From NCBI RefSeq assembly GCF_030389965.1, contig NZ_CP128399.1:1850934-1914933 (forward strand): a DNA stretch of 64,000 nt, in the 5' to 3' direction. Of the stretch, positions 41,043-50,947 are shown piece by piece. A program made the translations under genes and the position numbers. Within the stretch, counting starts at the first letter, position 1; each line of letters opens with the position of its first letter. Under the pieces are notes generated by a model. The model was not told the DNA's origin, ran no database searches, and was given only the letters and a program-made list of their open reading frames with translations. The DNA is from Candidatus Chlorohelix allophototropha (GTDB taxonomy: Bacteria; Chloroflexota; Chloroflexia; Chloroheliales; Chloroheliaceae).

Positions 41043-41747
41043 CTAATCAAAAGAGGCAAACTTAAGGTAATCCAGTACCGCAGTTATAGTTGGTAACCGA
41101 TAATCTACAACATAGTCCTTTTCAGGGTAACGATAGGCGTGACCTCGTTCTTGCTCTACTAAAGCGGTAATAAAGCCTGCCAGCTTTGCCCCTATCATTT
41201 CATTGTCCCCTCCGTCACCAACAAAGAGACATTCTGAAGCATTAACTTTTAATCGAGTTGCAGCTTGAAGGTAAATTTCCACTTCGGGTTTTACCAGACC
41301 AACCTCGCAACTCAGGATTGTCAAATCTGTTTTCTTCCGAATACCCATTTCGTTAACAATAGAGGGGGTAAGGTAACTACAATTGCTGATTAGCCCGATT
41401 ATATATCCGGTATTTTTCAAATCATCCAGCATTTGTTCAACACCGGGGTAGAAATGCACCTGACTCGCCCGACTCTGCTGTTCGAACTTAGCCAGCACCG
41501 GGGCGATCTGTTCAATTTTTTCAGCCGGGAGTGCCAACTCTTTCAAAGTAAGTTGCGCGCGTTCCAGGCCTGATCTTATTTGACCGCGTAAAGCAGCATC
41601 GGTATAACTTCTCCAACTGTTCCATAATATTTCTGGTGGGACACCCACCATTTCAATTAGTTCGTGGAAGTTGGTTGTGCGCGGCTCATTGTAGATGAGA
41701 GTACCCCATAAATCGAAAATAACAGCTTTAACGGGCAACTTACTCAT
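41043..41747 (-). CDS. HAD-superfamily hydrolase
   Basis: This 234-residue protein is a haloacid dehalogenase-type phosphatase: motif I FDLWGTL with the nucleophile D12, motif II LISNCS, the Lys in GLVKPEVEIY and motif IV VGDGGDNEMIGAK. The helical cap occupies about 18-90. Substrate not predictable; a small phosphorylated metabolite is usual. ATG 41,747 overlaps the upstream gene by 8 nt, so the two are co-translated. Confidence 0.9.
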   Translation of the reverse strand: MSKLPVKAVIFDLWGTLIYNEPRTTNFHELIEMVGVPPEILWNSWRSYTDAALRGQIRSGLERAQLTLKELALPAEKIEQIAPVLAKFEQQSRASQVHFYPGVEQMLDDLKNTGYIIGLISNCSYLTPSIVNEMGIRKKTDLTILSCEVGLVKPEVEIYLQAATRLKVNASECLFVGDGGDNEMIGAKLAGFITALVEQERGHAYRYPEKDYVVDYRLPTITAVLDYLKFASFD

Positions 41748-42054
41748 CTCCCAGCCTTATTCTAGTACGCGCACCACTTACCTGTTTTTCAAGCATCAAT
41801 CGTTTGCGATATTCATGAAGCCATTGTTTGCCTTGAATCGCACGTAAGTTATCAGGGTTGATTGTCAGGCAATTATCTAGCGCGGTTTCTATATCCTCTG
41901 GTGAGTCTACCGCTCCGCTCATCCAGAGCCAGCCTTCCTCGCTAAGTTCGTCCTTGTCAAGATATTGCATGAGAAGTTCGCGCGCTTCTACCTGTTTACC
42001 GTTCAGTACAAGACGCGCACCATCAACAAGTAATCGCCGCGTTTCTACATCCAT
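41740..42054 (-). CDS. Small TPR-like helical protein
   Basis: Encodes 104 residues with a helix-turn-helix repeat pattern of tetratricopeptide type (RLVLNGKQVEARELLMQYLD, then EGWLWMSGAVDSPEDIETAL, DNCLTINPDNLRAIQGKQWL). Such short TPR-like proteins are scaffolds. It precedes the HAD hydrolase in an overlapping pair downstream of purF. Confidence 0.75.
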   Translation of the reverse strand: MDVETRRLLVDGARLVLNGKQVEARELLMQYLDKDELSEEGWLWMSGAVDSPEDIETALDNCLTINPDNLRAIQGKQWLHEYRKRLMLEKQVSGARTRIRLGDE

Positions 42055-42118
42055 TTCTACACAACTTTCTAAATTTTAGACCGAACCTTATTTCGCTGTT
42101 ATTCGCAAAATAAATAGC

Positions 42119-43609
42119 TTATAGGCTTTCCATTGCCAGCTTTGCACCGCCCGGTACATACTTAAAGTCAATCGGATAATGTCCATTAAAGCATGCGAGG
42201 CACAAGCGGTTTTTGTTGATGCCTGAAGCAGTTACAAAATTATCAGCGGAAAGAAAGCCCAGTGAATCGGCATCCACATGCTGCCGGATTTGCTCGACAG
42301 TAAGGCGGTTGGCAATCAGTTCTTCATAAGTACCAGTATCAATTCCCAATACACATGGGTGGAGAATTGGGGGAGCGCTGATTCGCAGATGAACTTCGCG
42401 TGCCCCACCGATGGTACGAAGCATACTGACAATGCCTCTGGTGGTATTTCCTCGTACAATTGAGTCATCTACTACTACTACTCGTTTACCTTCAAGGATT
42501 GGGCGAAGGGGATTCAGCTTTAGTTGTACACTACGACGGCGCATTTGAGGGTCGGGTTGTATGAAAGTACGCCCGATATAGCGGTTTTTAATAATCCCTT
42601 CACGGTATGGTAAACCGCTTTCCTGTGCATAACCGGCGGCGGCAGGAATACCGCTATCGGGTACGCCAATCACCAAATCAGCTTCGACAGAATGTTCTCG
42701 CGCCAGCCAACGACCCAATTCTTCCCGTACCATATAAACGTTACGCCCCGAAATATTACTGTCCGGACGCGCAATATAAAATAGTTCGGTGGCACAAAGG
42801 GCGGCTTGATGTTCTGGCGCTTCCCAACGCGGCAACCGGGAGATAGTTTTAGCCCCACTTTCGGACAATTCAAGGATTTCGCCCGGTTCAACATCAAACT
42901 CGTAACTGGCATCTACCGTGTCAAGTGCGCAGGTTTCACTGCATACAATCCAACCGCCACCATCATTTAGCTGCCCGACACTGAGGGGACGAATGCCAAA
43001 AGGATCACGTATGGCATAAACGTGGTGTTGGGTCATTACTGCAAGGCTAAAAGCGCCTCTCAGACGTTTAGCTCCGTTATATAGCTTTTCGTGCCAATTT
43101 GCGCCGGGCGCTAACGCCAATATATGAGTGATAACTTCGGTGTCGGTGGTTCCCCCTAATTTTACTCCGGCGTTTAACAATTCTTCACGCAACTCGGAAG
43201 CGTTTACCACATTGCCGTTATGTGCTACCACCACATAGCCCAATACCGGGTCATGTGCTTCGAAAGGTCCTGCATTAGCGAGGTTGCTGCTGCCTGTGGT
43301 GGAGTAGCGCACATGCCCTACACCCATATAACCCTGCAACTGGCTGAGGATGCGATCATCGAACACTTCGCTGACCAAACCCATACTTTTGCGTAGCCCT
43401 AAGTCTTTACCGTCCCAAACTGCGATTCCGGCGCTTTCCTGACCGCGATGCTGAAGGGCGTAAAGCCCAAAGTGTATCAAGCGCGCTATTTGTCGTTTTG
43501 GAGCTACAATACCAAAAACGCCGCACTCATCGCGCGGCTTATCATCCAGAGAATCTCTAATAATGGCATTATTAATTTGCAAAACACGTCTCGAGTTGCT
43601 CTTTGCCAC
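42119..43609 (-). CDS. purF: Amidophosphoribosyltransferase
   Basis: Encodes 496 residues. PurF makes 5-phosphoribosylamine from PRPP and glutamine, the first committed step of purine synthesis. An N-terminal propeptide of 28 residues precedes the catalytic C29 (PRDECGVFGI). The glutaminase half contains ALQHRGQESAG and YSTTGSSN; the PRPP motif VVVDDSIVRGNTTRG is complete. The PCVLGID and CLACFNGHYP cysteines match the iron-sulfur type of PurF seen in Bacillus. purD lies 84 nt upstream on the same strand, so a purine operon is likely. Confidence 0.97.
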   Translation of the reverse strand: MAKSNSRRVLQINNAIIRDSLDDKPRDECGVFGIVAPKRQIARLIHFGLYALQHRGQESAGIAVWDGKDLGLRKSMGLVSEVFDDRILSQLQGYMGVGHVRYSTTGSSNLANAGPFEAHDPVLGYVVVAHNGNVVNASELREELLNAGVKLGGTTDTEVITHILALAPGANWHEKLYNGAKRLRGAFSLAVMTQHHVYAIRDPFGIRPLSVGQLNDGGGWIVCSETCALDTVDASYEFDVEPGEILELSESGAKTISRLPRWEAPEHQAALCATELFYIARPDSNISGRNVYMVREELGRWLAREHSVEADLVIGVPDSGIPAAAGYAQESGLPYREGIIKNRYIGRTFIQPDPQMRRRSVQLKLNPLRPILEGKRVVVVDDSIVRGNTTRGIVSMLRTIGGAREVHLRISAPPILHPCVLGIDTGTYEELIANRLTVEQIRQHVDADSLGFLSADNFVTASGINKNRLCLACFNGHYPIDFKYVPGGAKLAMESL

Positions 43610-43693
43610 TACTTACACCCCCATATTTAAAGCTATTAATTGTAAGTTTTTCTCGCCTTTTTGAATCAGCATGGAAAAGCTAACAACTTTGTA

Positions 43694-44983
43694 TTACTCC
43701 TCTTCCCTCTGAGCGATGTCGTGCCGATATTGCATCCCCACAAATGCGCCCAAACCAGCATTAATGGCATTATACACTTTCTTACGGGCTAGTGAAATAC
43801 TGCTCTCCGTTGAAATTATGTTAAAAACCCTGCCACCATTTGTCACGAGTTGCCCATCTGGGTTTAGCGCAGTTCCGGCATGAAATAGCTCTACCCCATC
43901 GAAATGAAGGTCTGCCCCGGTAATTGGGATGCCCTTTTGGTAAGTGCCGGGATAGCCTTCAGCTACCAATACCACTCCCACAGAATATTTATTGCTGTAC
44001 CTGAGGCTAGAAGCTTCGGTTAGTCGTCCCTGTGCGGTTAGTAGTAGATATTCTAGCAAATCCGATTCGAGTAAAGGTAAAAGCGCTTGTGTTTCAGGGT
44101 CTCCAAAACGGCAGTTAAATTCGACCACTTTTGGACCTGCATCGGTAAGCATCAATCCGGCGTAAAGGATGCCTCGGTAATCAATGCCCTGCTGCTGGAA
44201 ACCATGCAAAGCAGGCATCAGGATTTCGCGAAGTACTTGCGCTACCATCTTGCTACCCATCAAACGAGTAGGGGCATATACGCCCATCCCTCCGGTATTA
44301 GCTCCGGCGTCACCATCCCCAATACGCTTATAATCGCATGCGCCCGGTAGTGGAAATATAAAGCCGCTTTTGGTATCGCATAATGCTAGTACCGAGACTT
44401 CTGGTCCTTGCATATATTCTTCGACCAGCAATACTGCGCCGCTCTCTCCAAAGATGCGTTCTAGCATCACCTGTGTGGCAAATTGAATTGCTTCATTGCG
44501 ATCCTCTGTTACCAGAACACCTTTACCCGCCGCCAATCCGTCTGCTTTTAGCACATAGGGACCCGGTTCTGAGTATAGGTAATTTATAGCATCGTTCAAA
44601 TTATCAAAAGTGTGACGGGCTGCCGTTGGAATACCGTACCACGACATAAAAGATTTAGCCCAAGCTTTGCTGGCTTCAATCTGCGCGCCCTGTGCTCCCG
44701 GACCGAATACATCAAACCCTTCTGCCCTTAGTCTATCAGCCAACCCTGCCGCCAAGGGCGCTTCTGGACCTACAACTATCAATCCGGGTTTTTTTTCTTG
44801 CGCCAGTTTGATTAGACCTTCAATATCTTCGATACCCACTGCGACATTTTCGCTATTGGCAAGGCGGGCAGTGCCACCATTACCCGGCGCAAATATCAAA
44901 TGGCGCGCTTCTGGCGATTGTCTCAATTTCCAGCCAAGGGCGTGTTCTCTACCACCACTGCCCACAATAAGAATATCAATCAA
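43694..44983 (-). CDS. purD: Phosphoribosylamine-glycine ligase
   Basis: The start is TTG 44,983, 6 nt after a perfect AAGGAGGAG; a longer frame to 45,118 has unrelated N-terminal residues and no ribosome binding site. The 429-residue ATP-grasp enzyme joins phosphoribosylamine and glycine in purine synthesis. Visible signatures: ILIVGSGGREHALGWKL, VGPEAPLAAGLADRLRAEG, LKADGLAAGKGV, MGVYAPTRL and VVEFNCRFGDPETQ. Full length compared with the family. Directly precedes purF. Confidence 0.97.
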   Translation of the reverse strand: MIDILIVGSGGREHALGWKLRQSPEARHLIFAPGNGGTARLANSENVAVGIEDIEGLIKLAQEKKPGLIVVGPEAPLAAGLADRLRAEGFDVFGPGAQGAQIEASKAWAKSFMSWYGIPTAARHTFDNLNDAINYLYSEPGPYVLKADGLAAGKGVLVTEDRNEAIQFATQVMLERIFGESGAVLLVEEYMQGPEVSVLALCDTKSGFIFPLPGACDYKRIGDGDAGANTGGMGVYAPTRLMGSKMVAQVLREILMPALHGFQQQGIDYRGILYAGLMLTDAGPKVVEFNCRFGDPETQALLPLLESDLLEYLLLTAQGRLTEASSLRYSNKYSVGVVLVAEGYPGTYQKGIPITGADLHFDGVELFHAGTALNPDGQLVTNGGRVFNIISTESSISLARKKVYNAINAGLGAFVGMQYRHDIAQREEE

Positions 44984-45121
44984 GAAACGCTCCTCCTTAT
45001 ATCCGGGATAGACAATATAGCCGCTTGAATTATATAAAATTCTGGAATTGATTTCATCACGTATGATATAGAAAGGTGGCGCAATTAAGGCTAATTGAGT
45101 AAATCCGATTTTTATCAATTA

Positions 45122-45217
45122 TTACCAGTGATAACTGACAGAGGTTAGCACTATGATTAAGGAAACTATCAAGGTTGCCAGCAAAACCAGCAAGCCCATG
45201 ATTTCAAGTAAATCCAT
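45122..45217 (-). CDS. 31-residue single-helix membrane peptide
   Basis: ATG 45,217 is preceded by GGAAG at 5-6 nt and encodes a peptide beginning MDLLEIMGLLVLLATLI and ending VSYHW. It is almost wholly hydrophobic, with two acidic residues at the N terminus, the look of small membrane proteins. It lies about 140 nt upstream of purD on the same strand. No family was recognised, and only length, hydrophobicity and the ribosome binding site support it. Confidence 0.5.
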   Translation of the reverse strand: MDLLEIMGLLVLLATLIVSLIIVLTSVSYHW

Positions 45218-45381
45218 ATTTCTTCCAAGTCTCAACTAATAATTTTGCCATCTGTTTGTGCGTCGCTGATTAGTTGCCAAGTTAGGTGTAGTACCCTCAC
45301 GGACATTTCTCGAATACCCAATGGGTGCAAAGAGTTACGTACTAAAAGCATTCTTGCAACATATCTGCTGGTTAAGGCATA

Positions 45382-45416
45382 TAAAAGAGCAAGAGTCTAA
45401 ATCAAGACTCTTGCTC
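45382..45416 (-). terminator. Terminator of the CDF transporter gene
   Basis: GAGCAAGAGTC (45,387-45,397) pairs perfectly with GACTCTTGCTC (45,406-45,416); on the minus strand the stem is followed by TTTTAT. Confidence 0.85.
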
Positions 45417-45444
45417 AACCCATAGCACAATGTGGAAACGGAAT

Positions 45445-46404
45445 TTATTTACTGGAACTGCAAAGATAGATTCCTTCTGATTCGGTGCAAATGCTTTGCG
45501 GCTCAATGTGGATTTGCACTGTTATACTGTTGACCGAATTGTGAATATCTTCTTCGAGCCAATTGCAGAGACGATGTGCTTCCAGTGCGGTCATTTCATC
45601 TGGTACAACCAGATGAAAGTCAATGTGGCGATCAGGTCCCGATTGGCGAGTACGTAACATATGGTAATTTACATACCACTCCTTGTAATGCTCGATTCTC
45701 TGGCTAATTACCCTGTTTTCCTCGTCTGGCAAGCTAGAATCTACCAAACCTGAAATGGAATGCAGCAAAATTTCCCAGCCTGCTTTGATTATCAACATGG
45801 CGACCAGCAAAGCAACCACCGGGTCAAGCCAGTTCCAGCCTGTTATCCAGACTAACGACAAGCCCACCAGCACTCCAACACAGGTTATAACATCGGCATG
45901 AAGGTGTGCAGCATCTGCCAGCAAGGCGATTGAGTCGGTTTCTTTAGCTACTTTCTTGAGGTACTTCGATACCAAGAAGTTGACCAACGCAGAAGCGCCC
46001 ATAATGGCGGCTCCTAACAAAGGTTGCTCTATCACCGGGGCTGCGCCGAATTTATCCACCGCTTCCATAATGATTACCCCAGCGCCGGCAAAGATCAGCA
46101 ACGATTCAATTGCGCCGCTCAGATTTTCGATTTTGCCGTGACCAAAGGGATGGCTTTTATCAGCAGGACGTGCCGCAATCCTGACTGCTATAAGCGCAAT
46201 AATGGCGGCTATTAAATCCACGCTGCTATGAATTGCCTCTGAAATAACGCTGATTGAACCAATTGATAGACCAACTGCCAGTTTGGAGACTATAAGCGCG
46301 CTATTTGAGACAACACTCCACCGTGCCGCACGTTTGCGCCGCTCGACTATATCTATGCGGGCGGTTTTTGTAATAGTATTAACCTGTTCGTTAACCTTTA
46401 GCAA
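45445..46404 (-). CDS. Cation diffusion facilitator (CDF) metal transporter
   Basis: Encodes 319 residues with about six membrane helices followed by a cytoplasmic ferredoxin-like domain (from about 225). Metal-site motifs HSSVD (helix 2) and HADVITC (helix 5) and the loop SHPFGHGKIE are present. CDF proteins export Zn, Mn, Fe or Co ions by proton antiport; the metal cannot be told from these motifs with certainty. Monocistronic, with its own terminator. Confidence 0.93.
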   Translation of the reverse strand: MLKVNEQVNTITKTARIDIVERRKRAARWSVVSNSALIVSKLAVGLSIGSISVISEAIHSSVDLIAAIIALIAVRIAARPADKSHPFGHGKIENLSGAIESLLIFAGAGVIIMEAVDKFGAAPVIEQPLLGAAIMGASALVNFLVSKYLKKVAKETDSIALLADAAHLHADVITCVGVLVGLSLVWITGWNWLDPVVALLVAMLIIKAGWEILLHSISGLVDSSLPDEENRVISQRIEHYKEWYVNYHMLRTRQSGPDRHIDFHLVVPDEMTALEAHRLCNWLEEDIHNSVNSITVQIHIEPQSICTESEGIYLCSSSK

Positions 46405-46787
46405 AAGATATTTCTCTCTTCCACACTAATGCTACATTAAAAAATAAACTAAAAACCCTTTATTCATTATACGCAGTTTGTGAAGAATCAAAGAAAATAT
46501 TAGAGTTTAACATCCTTAATTGAACACCAAAGATAAACTTTTAGGGTAATATTGATTAATCTTTACCATTAGCCAGTGCTAATTTGCGATGCCTGAGCAT
46601 TAGTACAAAAAGTGTGTTATACTTATTAAGAACAAATATATGGCTGTGATAAGAGGTTGCGTCAATGAAGTTACGTACCTCAGGGAACTTCTTCAGCAAT
46701 CGGCACTTATCCAACGTGTCTTGTTTTCCTTCTTTTTGAAGCTTTCCCCAGGCTAATTTTTATGTTCATCTTTTATCAATAATAAAT
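46405..46787. other. Long leader region of the DEAD-box helicase gene
   Basis: No long gene. A 24-codon frame (ATG 46,665 to TGA 46,739) with AGAGG upstream could be a leader peptide. The great distance between probable promoter (TATACT near 46,617) and start suggests a long regulated 5' leader, as for cold-induced helicases, but no known RNA element was recognised. Confidence 0.4.
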
Positions 46788-48347
46788 ATGACTCGTTCTG
46801 GCTGTATGCCGGGGAGAGATTTTTTAGGAAGGCTAACCATACCTTTGAGTACGAACAATTTAATTACCGAAGAAATAACCCATACGGAAACCAAAGTAGC
46901 AACCTTTGCCCAATTTGGATTTCCTTCCTATTTGAAAGAAGGGTTGCTTAAGATGGGGTTTCATCACCCTACTGAAATTCAATCCAAAGCTATCCCAATA
47001 CTGATGACCGGTCAGGATTTGATGGCACAGTCTATGACTGGAAGTGGAAAGACCGCCGCTTTTGCACTACCCTTGCTTGCTAGAATTCAGACCAAATCAA
47101 GAGAATTGCAAGCGCTCATTATTGTGCCAACCAGAGAACTGGCAGTACAGGTAACCCATGTTTTCAAAGGTCTTGCCGGAAACAGTGCCAGAGTTACCTC
47201 AATTTATGGTGGCGTTGGTATGGAAGGACAAATCCGCGGGTTGCAAACTGGCGGATATCAGGTTGTAGTGGGAACACCCGGACGCTTACGAGATCATTTA
47301 AATCGTGGCACTTTGAAGCTTGGCAACGTCCGTATGCTGATTCTCGATGAAGCCGATGAAATGCTGGATCGAGGTTTCACTCAGGATATCGAAGCAATTG
47401 CCAGTTGTACGGGTGTGCCGGGAAAACGTCAGACCGCTTTATTCTCGGCTACTTTGCCGGAATGGGTGATGAAAACTGCCTTAACGCACATGCGCAGTGA
47501 CCACGAATCCATTTTAATTCCGCCCGGTGAAGCAACTGGTCCCGATATTGAGCATTTGATCTATGATATGAAGGTAATGGATAAACCGGTGGCGTTGTGC
47601 CATTTGCTCGATACCTACCCTTCACATTCTATGCTCGTATTTGCGCGTACCAGACATGGAGTTCACAAACTTGCTGCCCGTTTGCAACATGCGGGGTATT
47701 CTGCGGCAGGGCTTCAGGGCGATTTGAGCCAGAATGCTCGTGACCGCGTAATGTCCGACTTCCGAATGAAAAAAATCCGCATAATGGTGGCTACCAACGT
47801 AGGGGCACGTGGTCTTGATGTTAAAGGCGTAAGTCATGTTATAAACTATGATTTGCCGGAAAGCCCCGAATTATTTACACACCGGGCAGGTCGTACTGGT
47901 CGCAATGGTGAAAGTGGTACTGCTATCACCTTTTTGACCGGCGAAGACCGTGATAAATGGCGTGAGATCGAAGGTGCGATGCGCAGAGCCGGAGTTGATT
48001 TCACTCGTAGCCGCTGGGATGGTCCCCGTGCTACTCCAGAATCGATTCAAGCCTTTAATGCTGTTCCGGTTAACGAAATTAGCAGCTACGATGACTCGAA
48101 ATTTGCGCCAAGGGAGTATCCACGCCGCGAAAATAATTCATGGCAGCCAGCCAGAAACGACAGGCCACGCCGCGAAAATAGCCAACCACAAGGGCAATTT
48201 GACCGTAATGCCAGACGACCTAACCGCAGTGGCAGTTTTGAAAATGGGGCGCAGCCTCGTTCAGAGCAAGGCACTCGCAACGAAGGGTTTCGCGACCGTG
48301 ATGCGGCTTATTCTGGCGGGAAGCGTCGTAATTCCTACGAGCGTTAG
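46788..48347 (+). CDS. DEAD-box RNA helicase
   Basis: About 519 residues; the start is uncertain, with ATG 46,788 used here and a TTG near 46,843 following AGGAAGG as an alternative. All motifs are present: Q motif region (FHHPTEIQSKAIP), MTGSGKTAAF, PTRELAVQV, TPGRLRDH, LDEADEMLD, FSATLPE and HRAGRTGR. The C terminus (about 415-519) is Arg/Asn/Gly rich and disordered (RPRRENSQPQGQ), like the RNA-binding tails of CsdA/DeaD-type helicases. It probably unwinds structured RNA in ribosome assembly or at low temperature. Confidence 0.93.
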   Translation: MTRSGCMPGRDFLGRLTIPLSTNNLITEEITHTETKVATFAQFGFPSYLKEGLLKMGFHHPTEIQSKAIPILMTGQDLMAQSMTGSGKTAAFALPLLARIQTKSRELQALIIVPTRELAVQVTHVFKGLAGNSARVTSIYGGVGMEGQIRGLQTGGYQVVVGTPGRLRDHLNRGTLKLGNVRMLILDEADEMLDRGFTQDIEAIASCTGVPGKRQTALFSATLPEWVMKTALTHMRSDHESILIPPGEATGPDIEHLIYDMKVMDKPVALCHLLDTYPSHSMLVFARTRHGVHKLAARLQHAGYSAAGLQGDLSQNARDRVMSDFRMKKIRIMVATNVGARGLDVKGVSHVINYDLPESPELFTHRAGRTGRNGESGTAITFLTGEDRDKWREIEGAMRRAGVDFTRSRWDGPRATPESIQAFNAVPVNEISSYDDSKFAPREYPRRENNSWQPARNDRPRRENSQPQGQFDRNARRPNRSGSFENGAQPRSEQGTRNEGFRDRDAAYSGGKRRNSYER

Positions 48348-48556
48348 GTAGTTCTACTCTTTTAGGTTCCTTCAATAAAAAGTAACCATACTTCAGACAA
48401 GGGGCATTAAGCTCCTTGTTTGATTTCACACATTTAAGAATTAATTAACTTCTTTCCAATAAAAACCTAATCTTTGCAGAGTATTATATAAATAGAGATT
48501 CAGTTAAATAGATAAATTTTAAAGCGCAAGTAATCATAGAATAAATAGAGGCTATT

Positions 48557-49192
48557 ATGGATACAGTAGATACAAATATATCAATAGATTTCCCAGATTT
48601 AAACGAAACGAATATAGATTTAAATGATAATGAGTTGGTACGATTAATCTTACAGGGTGATAGTAATGCTATGGCGCAACTGATAAACCGTTATCAGGTG
48701 AGCGTCTATAATTTGTGTCGGCGAATGTTGCGTAACCAGCAAGAAGCGGAAGATGCAACTCAGGAAGTTTTCCTGCGGGTGTACCAACAACTCCACACTT
48801 ATAATCTTGATCGAAAATTCTCAACTTGGATTCTTTCGATTGCGGCGCACTATTCCATAGACTTAATTCGGCGAAAGCGTCCGGTTTCCGACCTTGAAGA
48901 AATAATTTCATGGAAGGCAAGCCTAGACCCTGACCCGGAAGATATGGTGGTATCGGGCGAAGAAAGAGACGAAGTGCGCGAACAATTGAAAAAATTGCCC
49001 GGCAAGTACCGCATGGTGTTAATCTTGCGCTATTGGTACGATTTCTCGTATGAGGAAATTTCCAAAGCTACCCTCCTATCGATCTCAAACGTAAAAATCA
49101 GGCTGTTTCGAGCACGCGAAATTCTGGCAAAACAAATGGCAGGTTCACAGCCTGCCTTAAAAGCCGCCGGGAAGCTTGCCTTTGGTTATTAA
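48557..49192 (+). CDS. ECF-type RNA polymerase sigma factor
   Basis: Encodes 211 residues. Region 2 (about 38-105: DSNAMAQLINRYQVSVYNLC, QEAEDATQEVFLRVYQ, FSTWILSIAAHYSIDLIRRK) and region 4 (about 140-195: LKKLPGKYRMVLILRYWYDF, SYEEISKATLLSISNVKIRL) are complete. The acidic N terminus of ~30 residues is extra. No anti-sigma factor gene is adjacent, so control may differ from the usual pair. It directs RNA polymerase to stress or envelope promoters in general. Confidence 0.93.
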   Translation: MDTVDTNISIDFPDLNETNIDLNDNELVRLILQGDSNAMAQLINRYQVSVYNLCRRMLRNQQEAEDATQEVFLRVYQQLHTYNLDRKFSTWILSIAAHYSIDLIRRKRPVSDLEEIISWKASLDPDPEDMVVSGEERDEVREQLKKLPGKYRMVLILRYWYDFSYEEISKATLLSISNVKIRLFRAREILAKQMAGSQPALKAAGKLAFGY

Positions 49193-49294
49193 CTGATAAG
49201 TTGTAAGGGAGAGAAAAAGAAGCGAAGAAAAGCTGAATACTCAGTTGGTAAAGTTAAGTGATCAAACCCTCGGTACGACAACTATTGCTCTAAT

Positions 49295-49325
49295 GAAAAA
49301 AAGAAGGGCGCTTATAACCCTTCTT
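49295..49325 (-). terminator. Terminator of the Crp-type regulator gene
   Basis: AAGAAGGG (49,301-49,308) pairs with CCCTTCTT (49,318-49,325); on the minus strand it is followed by a T7 run. Confidence 0.85.
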
Positions 49326-49354
49326 GAAGATAACTTTAACTTTTAAGCGTGTTG

Positions 49355-50470
49355 CTAAGCGACAAGTTCCTGTAAAGCGCGTCTATCCAAAATCTGGATT
49401 GTACGGTTTTGGACGTTGATAAGTTTCTTGCGCTGAAGCTCAAGCAATTTGCGTGTAACGGTAACGCGGTTGCTACCGATCATATCGGCAAGCTCTTGAT
49501 GGGTTAACCCAAGCTCGATTACAACCGAATTCTGATTCTCCACCCCAAACTCAGTAGCTAATTTAAGAAGAATATTTACTAACCTCAGGCTTACATCCCT
49601 GCCGAGCAAACCTTCAATCAAGATTTGGCTTTGGGAAAGCTGTTGCGAAAAACTGTAGATTATTCTGCTGGCGAGAGTAGGCGATTGTTCCATCAACGTA
49701 TCCAACGCACTCTCTTGAATGCATGCCACAATCGAGTCGCTCATTGCTTCAGCATATACATCGTGGAAATAGCTATTCTGGTTGCTGGATTGTGCAAAAA
49801 CGTCATTCAAGCTCAAAATTGATAGGGTGATAGCCCGTCCGTCTGGCAGGATTTCATACAACCGAACTCGTCCCATCATTACAAAATAAAGGATTGCGCG
49901 GTTATCACCGGGCTGGAAAATTTTCTGGTTTTCGGAGTAGCGTACCAACCGGAAGGCATGCACACTTTTAACCAGTTCTTGCAAACTGCTACGTTCGAGG
50001 CGCAAACGCCGCGACTCGGCGCTTTCCGCAGCCAGTTCATCTTGGATAATCCGATTTTCATCAATAAACCCATTGAGAATTGCGCCTTCAGCGCGAGAAC
50101 GTAGAATATTGAATCTTTCGGTTATGGGTTTTAACAATCCGGGGTTTTGCTCAACCATGTGGGTGTTACTGATAATGTCCCACATCATGTTCATCATTGT
50201 GGACATCTGCCCTACAACTGCCTCAATACGGGTGGAAGCGCGAGCTTGCAGCCTACCTTCTTTTTCAAGAATAACAAGGTATTCGTCGTAGCGGGCTGTT
50301 CTTAGCGCACGAATTAGCTGTTCCCAAAGAGACATGTGCCTCTTACGAACATCTGCGTCAAACTTGGCTACTTCAAACCCATACCCTCGTTGGTCAATCA
50401 GCGAAGCCCATTTCTTTCGAAAAATAGGCTTTGCCTCGGCTAAAGCACGTGCCAGTTCCTCAGCTACCAT
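49355..50470 (-). CDS. Crp/Fnr-type regulator with extra N-terminal helical domain
   Basis: Encodes 371 residues. The N-terminal ~165 residues are helical (LARALAEAKPIFRKKWASLI, EQLIRALRTARYDEYLVILE) and resemble the RsbRD-N type of sensor domain; a coiled linker (about 150-175) follows. Residues ~180-290 form a cyclic-nucleotide-binding-like beta roll (FRLVRYSENQKIFQPGDNRA, FVMMGRVRLYEILPDGRAIT) and ~300-371 the HTH_Crp domain (LTHQELADMIGSNRVTVTRK). No Fnr-type cysteine set is seen. It reads away from bchG, with a 477-bp gap between the starts. Confidence 0.88.
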   Translation of the reverse strand: MVAEELARALAEAKPIFRKKWASLIDQRGYGFEVAKFDADVRKRHMSLWEQLIRALRTARYDEYLVILEKEGRLQARASTRIEAVVGQMSTMMNMMWDIISNTHMVEQNPGLLKPITERFNILRSRAEGAILNGFIDENRIIQDELAAESAESRRLRLERSSLQELVKSVHAFRLVRYSENQKIFQPGDNRAILYFVMMGRVRLYEILPDGRAITLSILSLNDVFAQSSNQNSYFHDVYAEAMSDSIVACIQESALDTLMEQSPTLASRIIYSFSQQLSQSQILIEGLLGRDVSLRLVNILLKLATEFGVENQNSVVIELGLTHQELADMIGSNRVTVTRKLLELQRKKLINVQNRTIQILDRRALQELVA

Positions 50471-50947
50471 AGCTATCCCTTTCCGGCTAATTTCTTAAGA
50501 GAGGAGGGCAACACTAAATTAAGAACTCTGTTTTTGGCTGGAGTCCTCTCATTTTTAACAGCAATAACATGTATTACTTGAAACAATCTGAAATGTGGAG
50601 TCTTAAAAAGAGATTAGTAGTAGCAAAAAGTTCCACACTCAAATACAACAAGCATAAGCTAAACAAGCTATGGCTGGTGCCCGACAAAAATTAGGTTGTT
50701 CGTTATTTTTTTTACGATAAACAGCCGAAATCTTATGCGTATTATAAACAAACCTTGAAAAAAAGGCAAGAAAGTTAAGGTTAAGATTCGAATTCATCAT
50801 GGTATTCAAAGTTGAGACAATATGAGGGTAGTGTAAACTACTGCTATGCAGTTTCGTTTCTGCTTGAATCAATTAAATTGTATTTTTATAACCACATGCT
50901 TCAGCATTGTACCATCCACCGGACGTAAGCAATGAAAGAAGGAAAAA
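50471..50947. other. Divergent intergenic region between the Crp-type regulator and bchG
   Basis: No supported gene; a 77-codon minus-strand frame at 50,639-50,872 lacks a ribosome binding site. AT-rich, and it must hold both divergent promoters. I could not define an operator with confidence. Confidence 0.5.

Noticed and set aside
44374-44395. A GCTAGTACC sequence within purD resembling the prophage GCTAGTAACA element
   Set aside because: It lacks one base of the element, has no adjacent promoter hexamers and lies in a conserved coding region; chance match.
50639-50872. 77-codon minus-strand frame in the bchG divergent region
   Set aside because: No ribosome binding site, low-complexity AT-rich composition, position in a promoter region.
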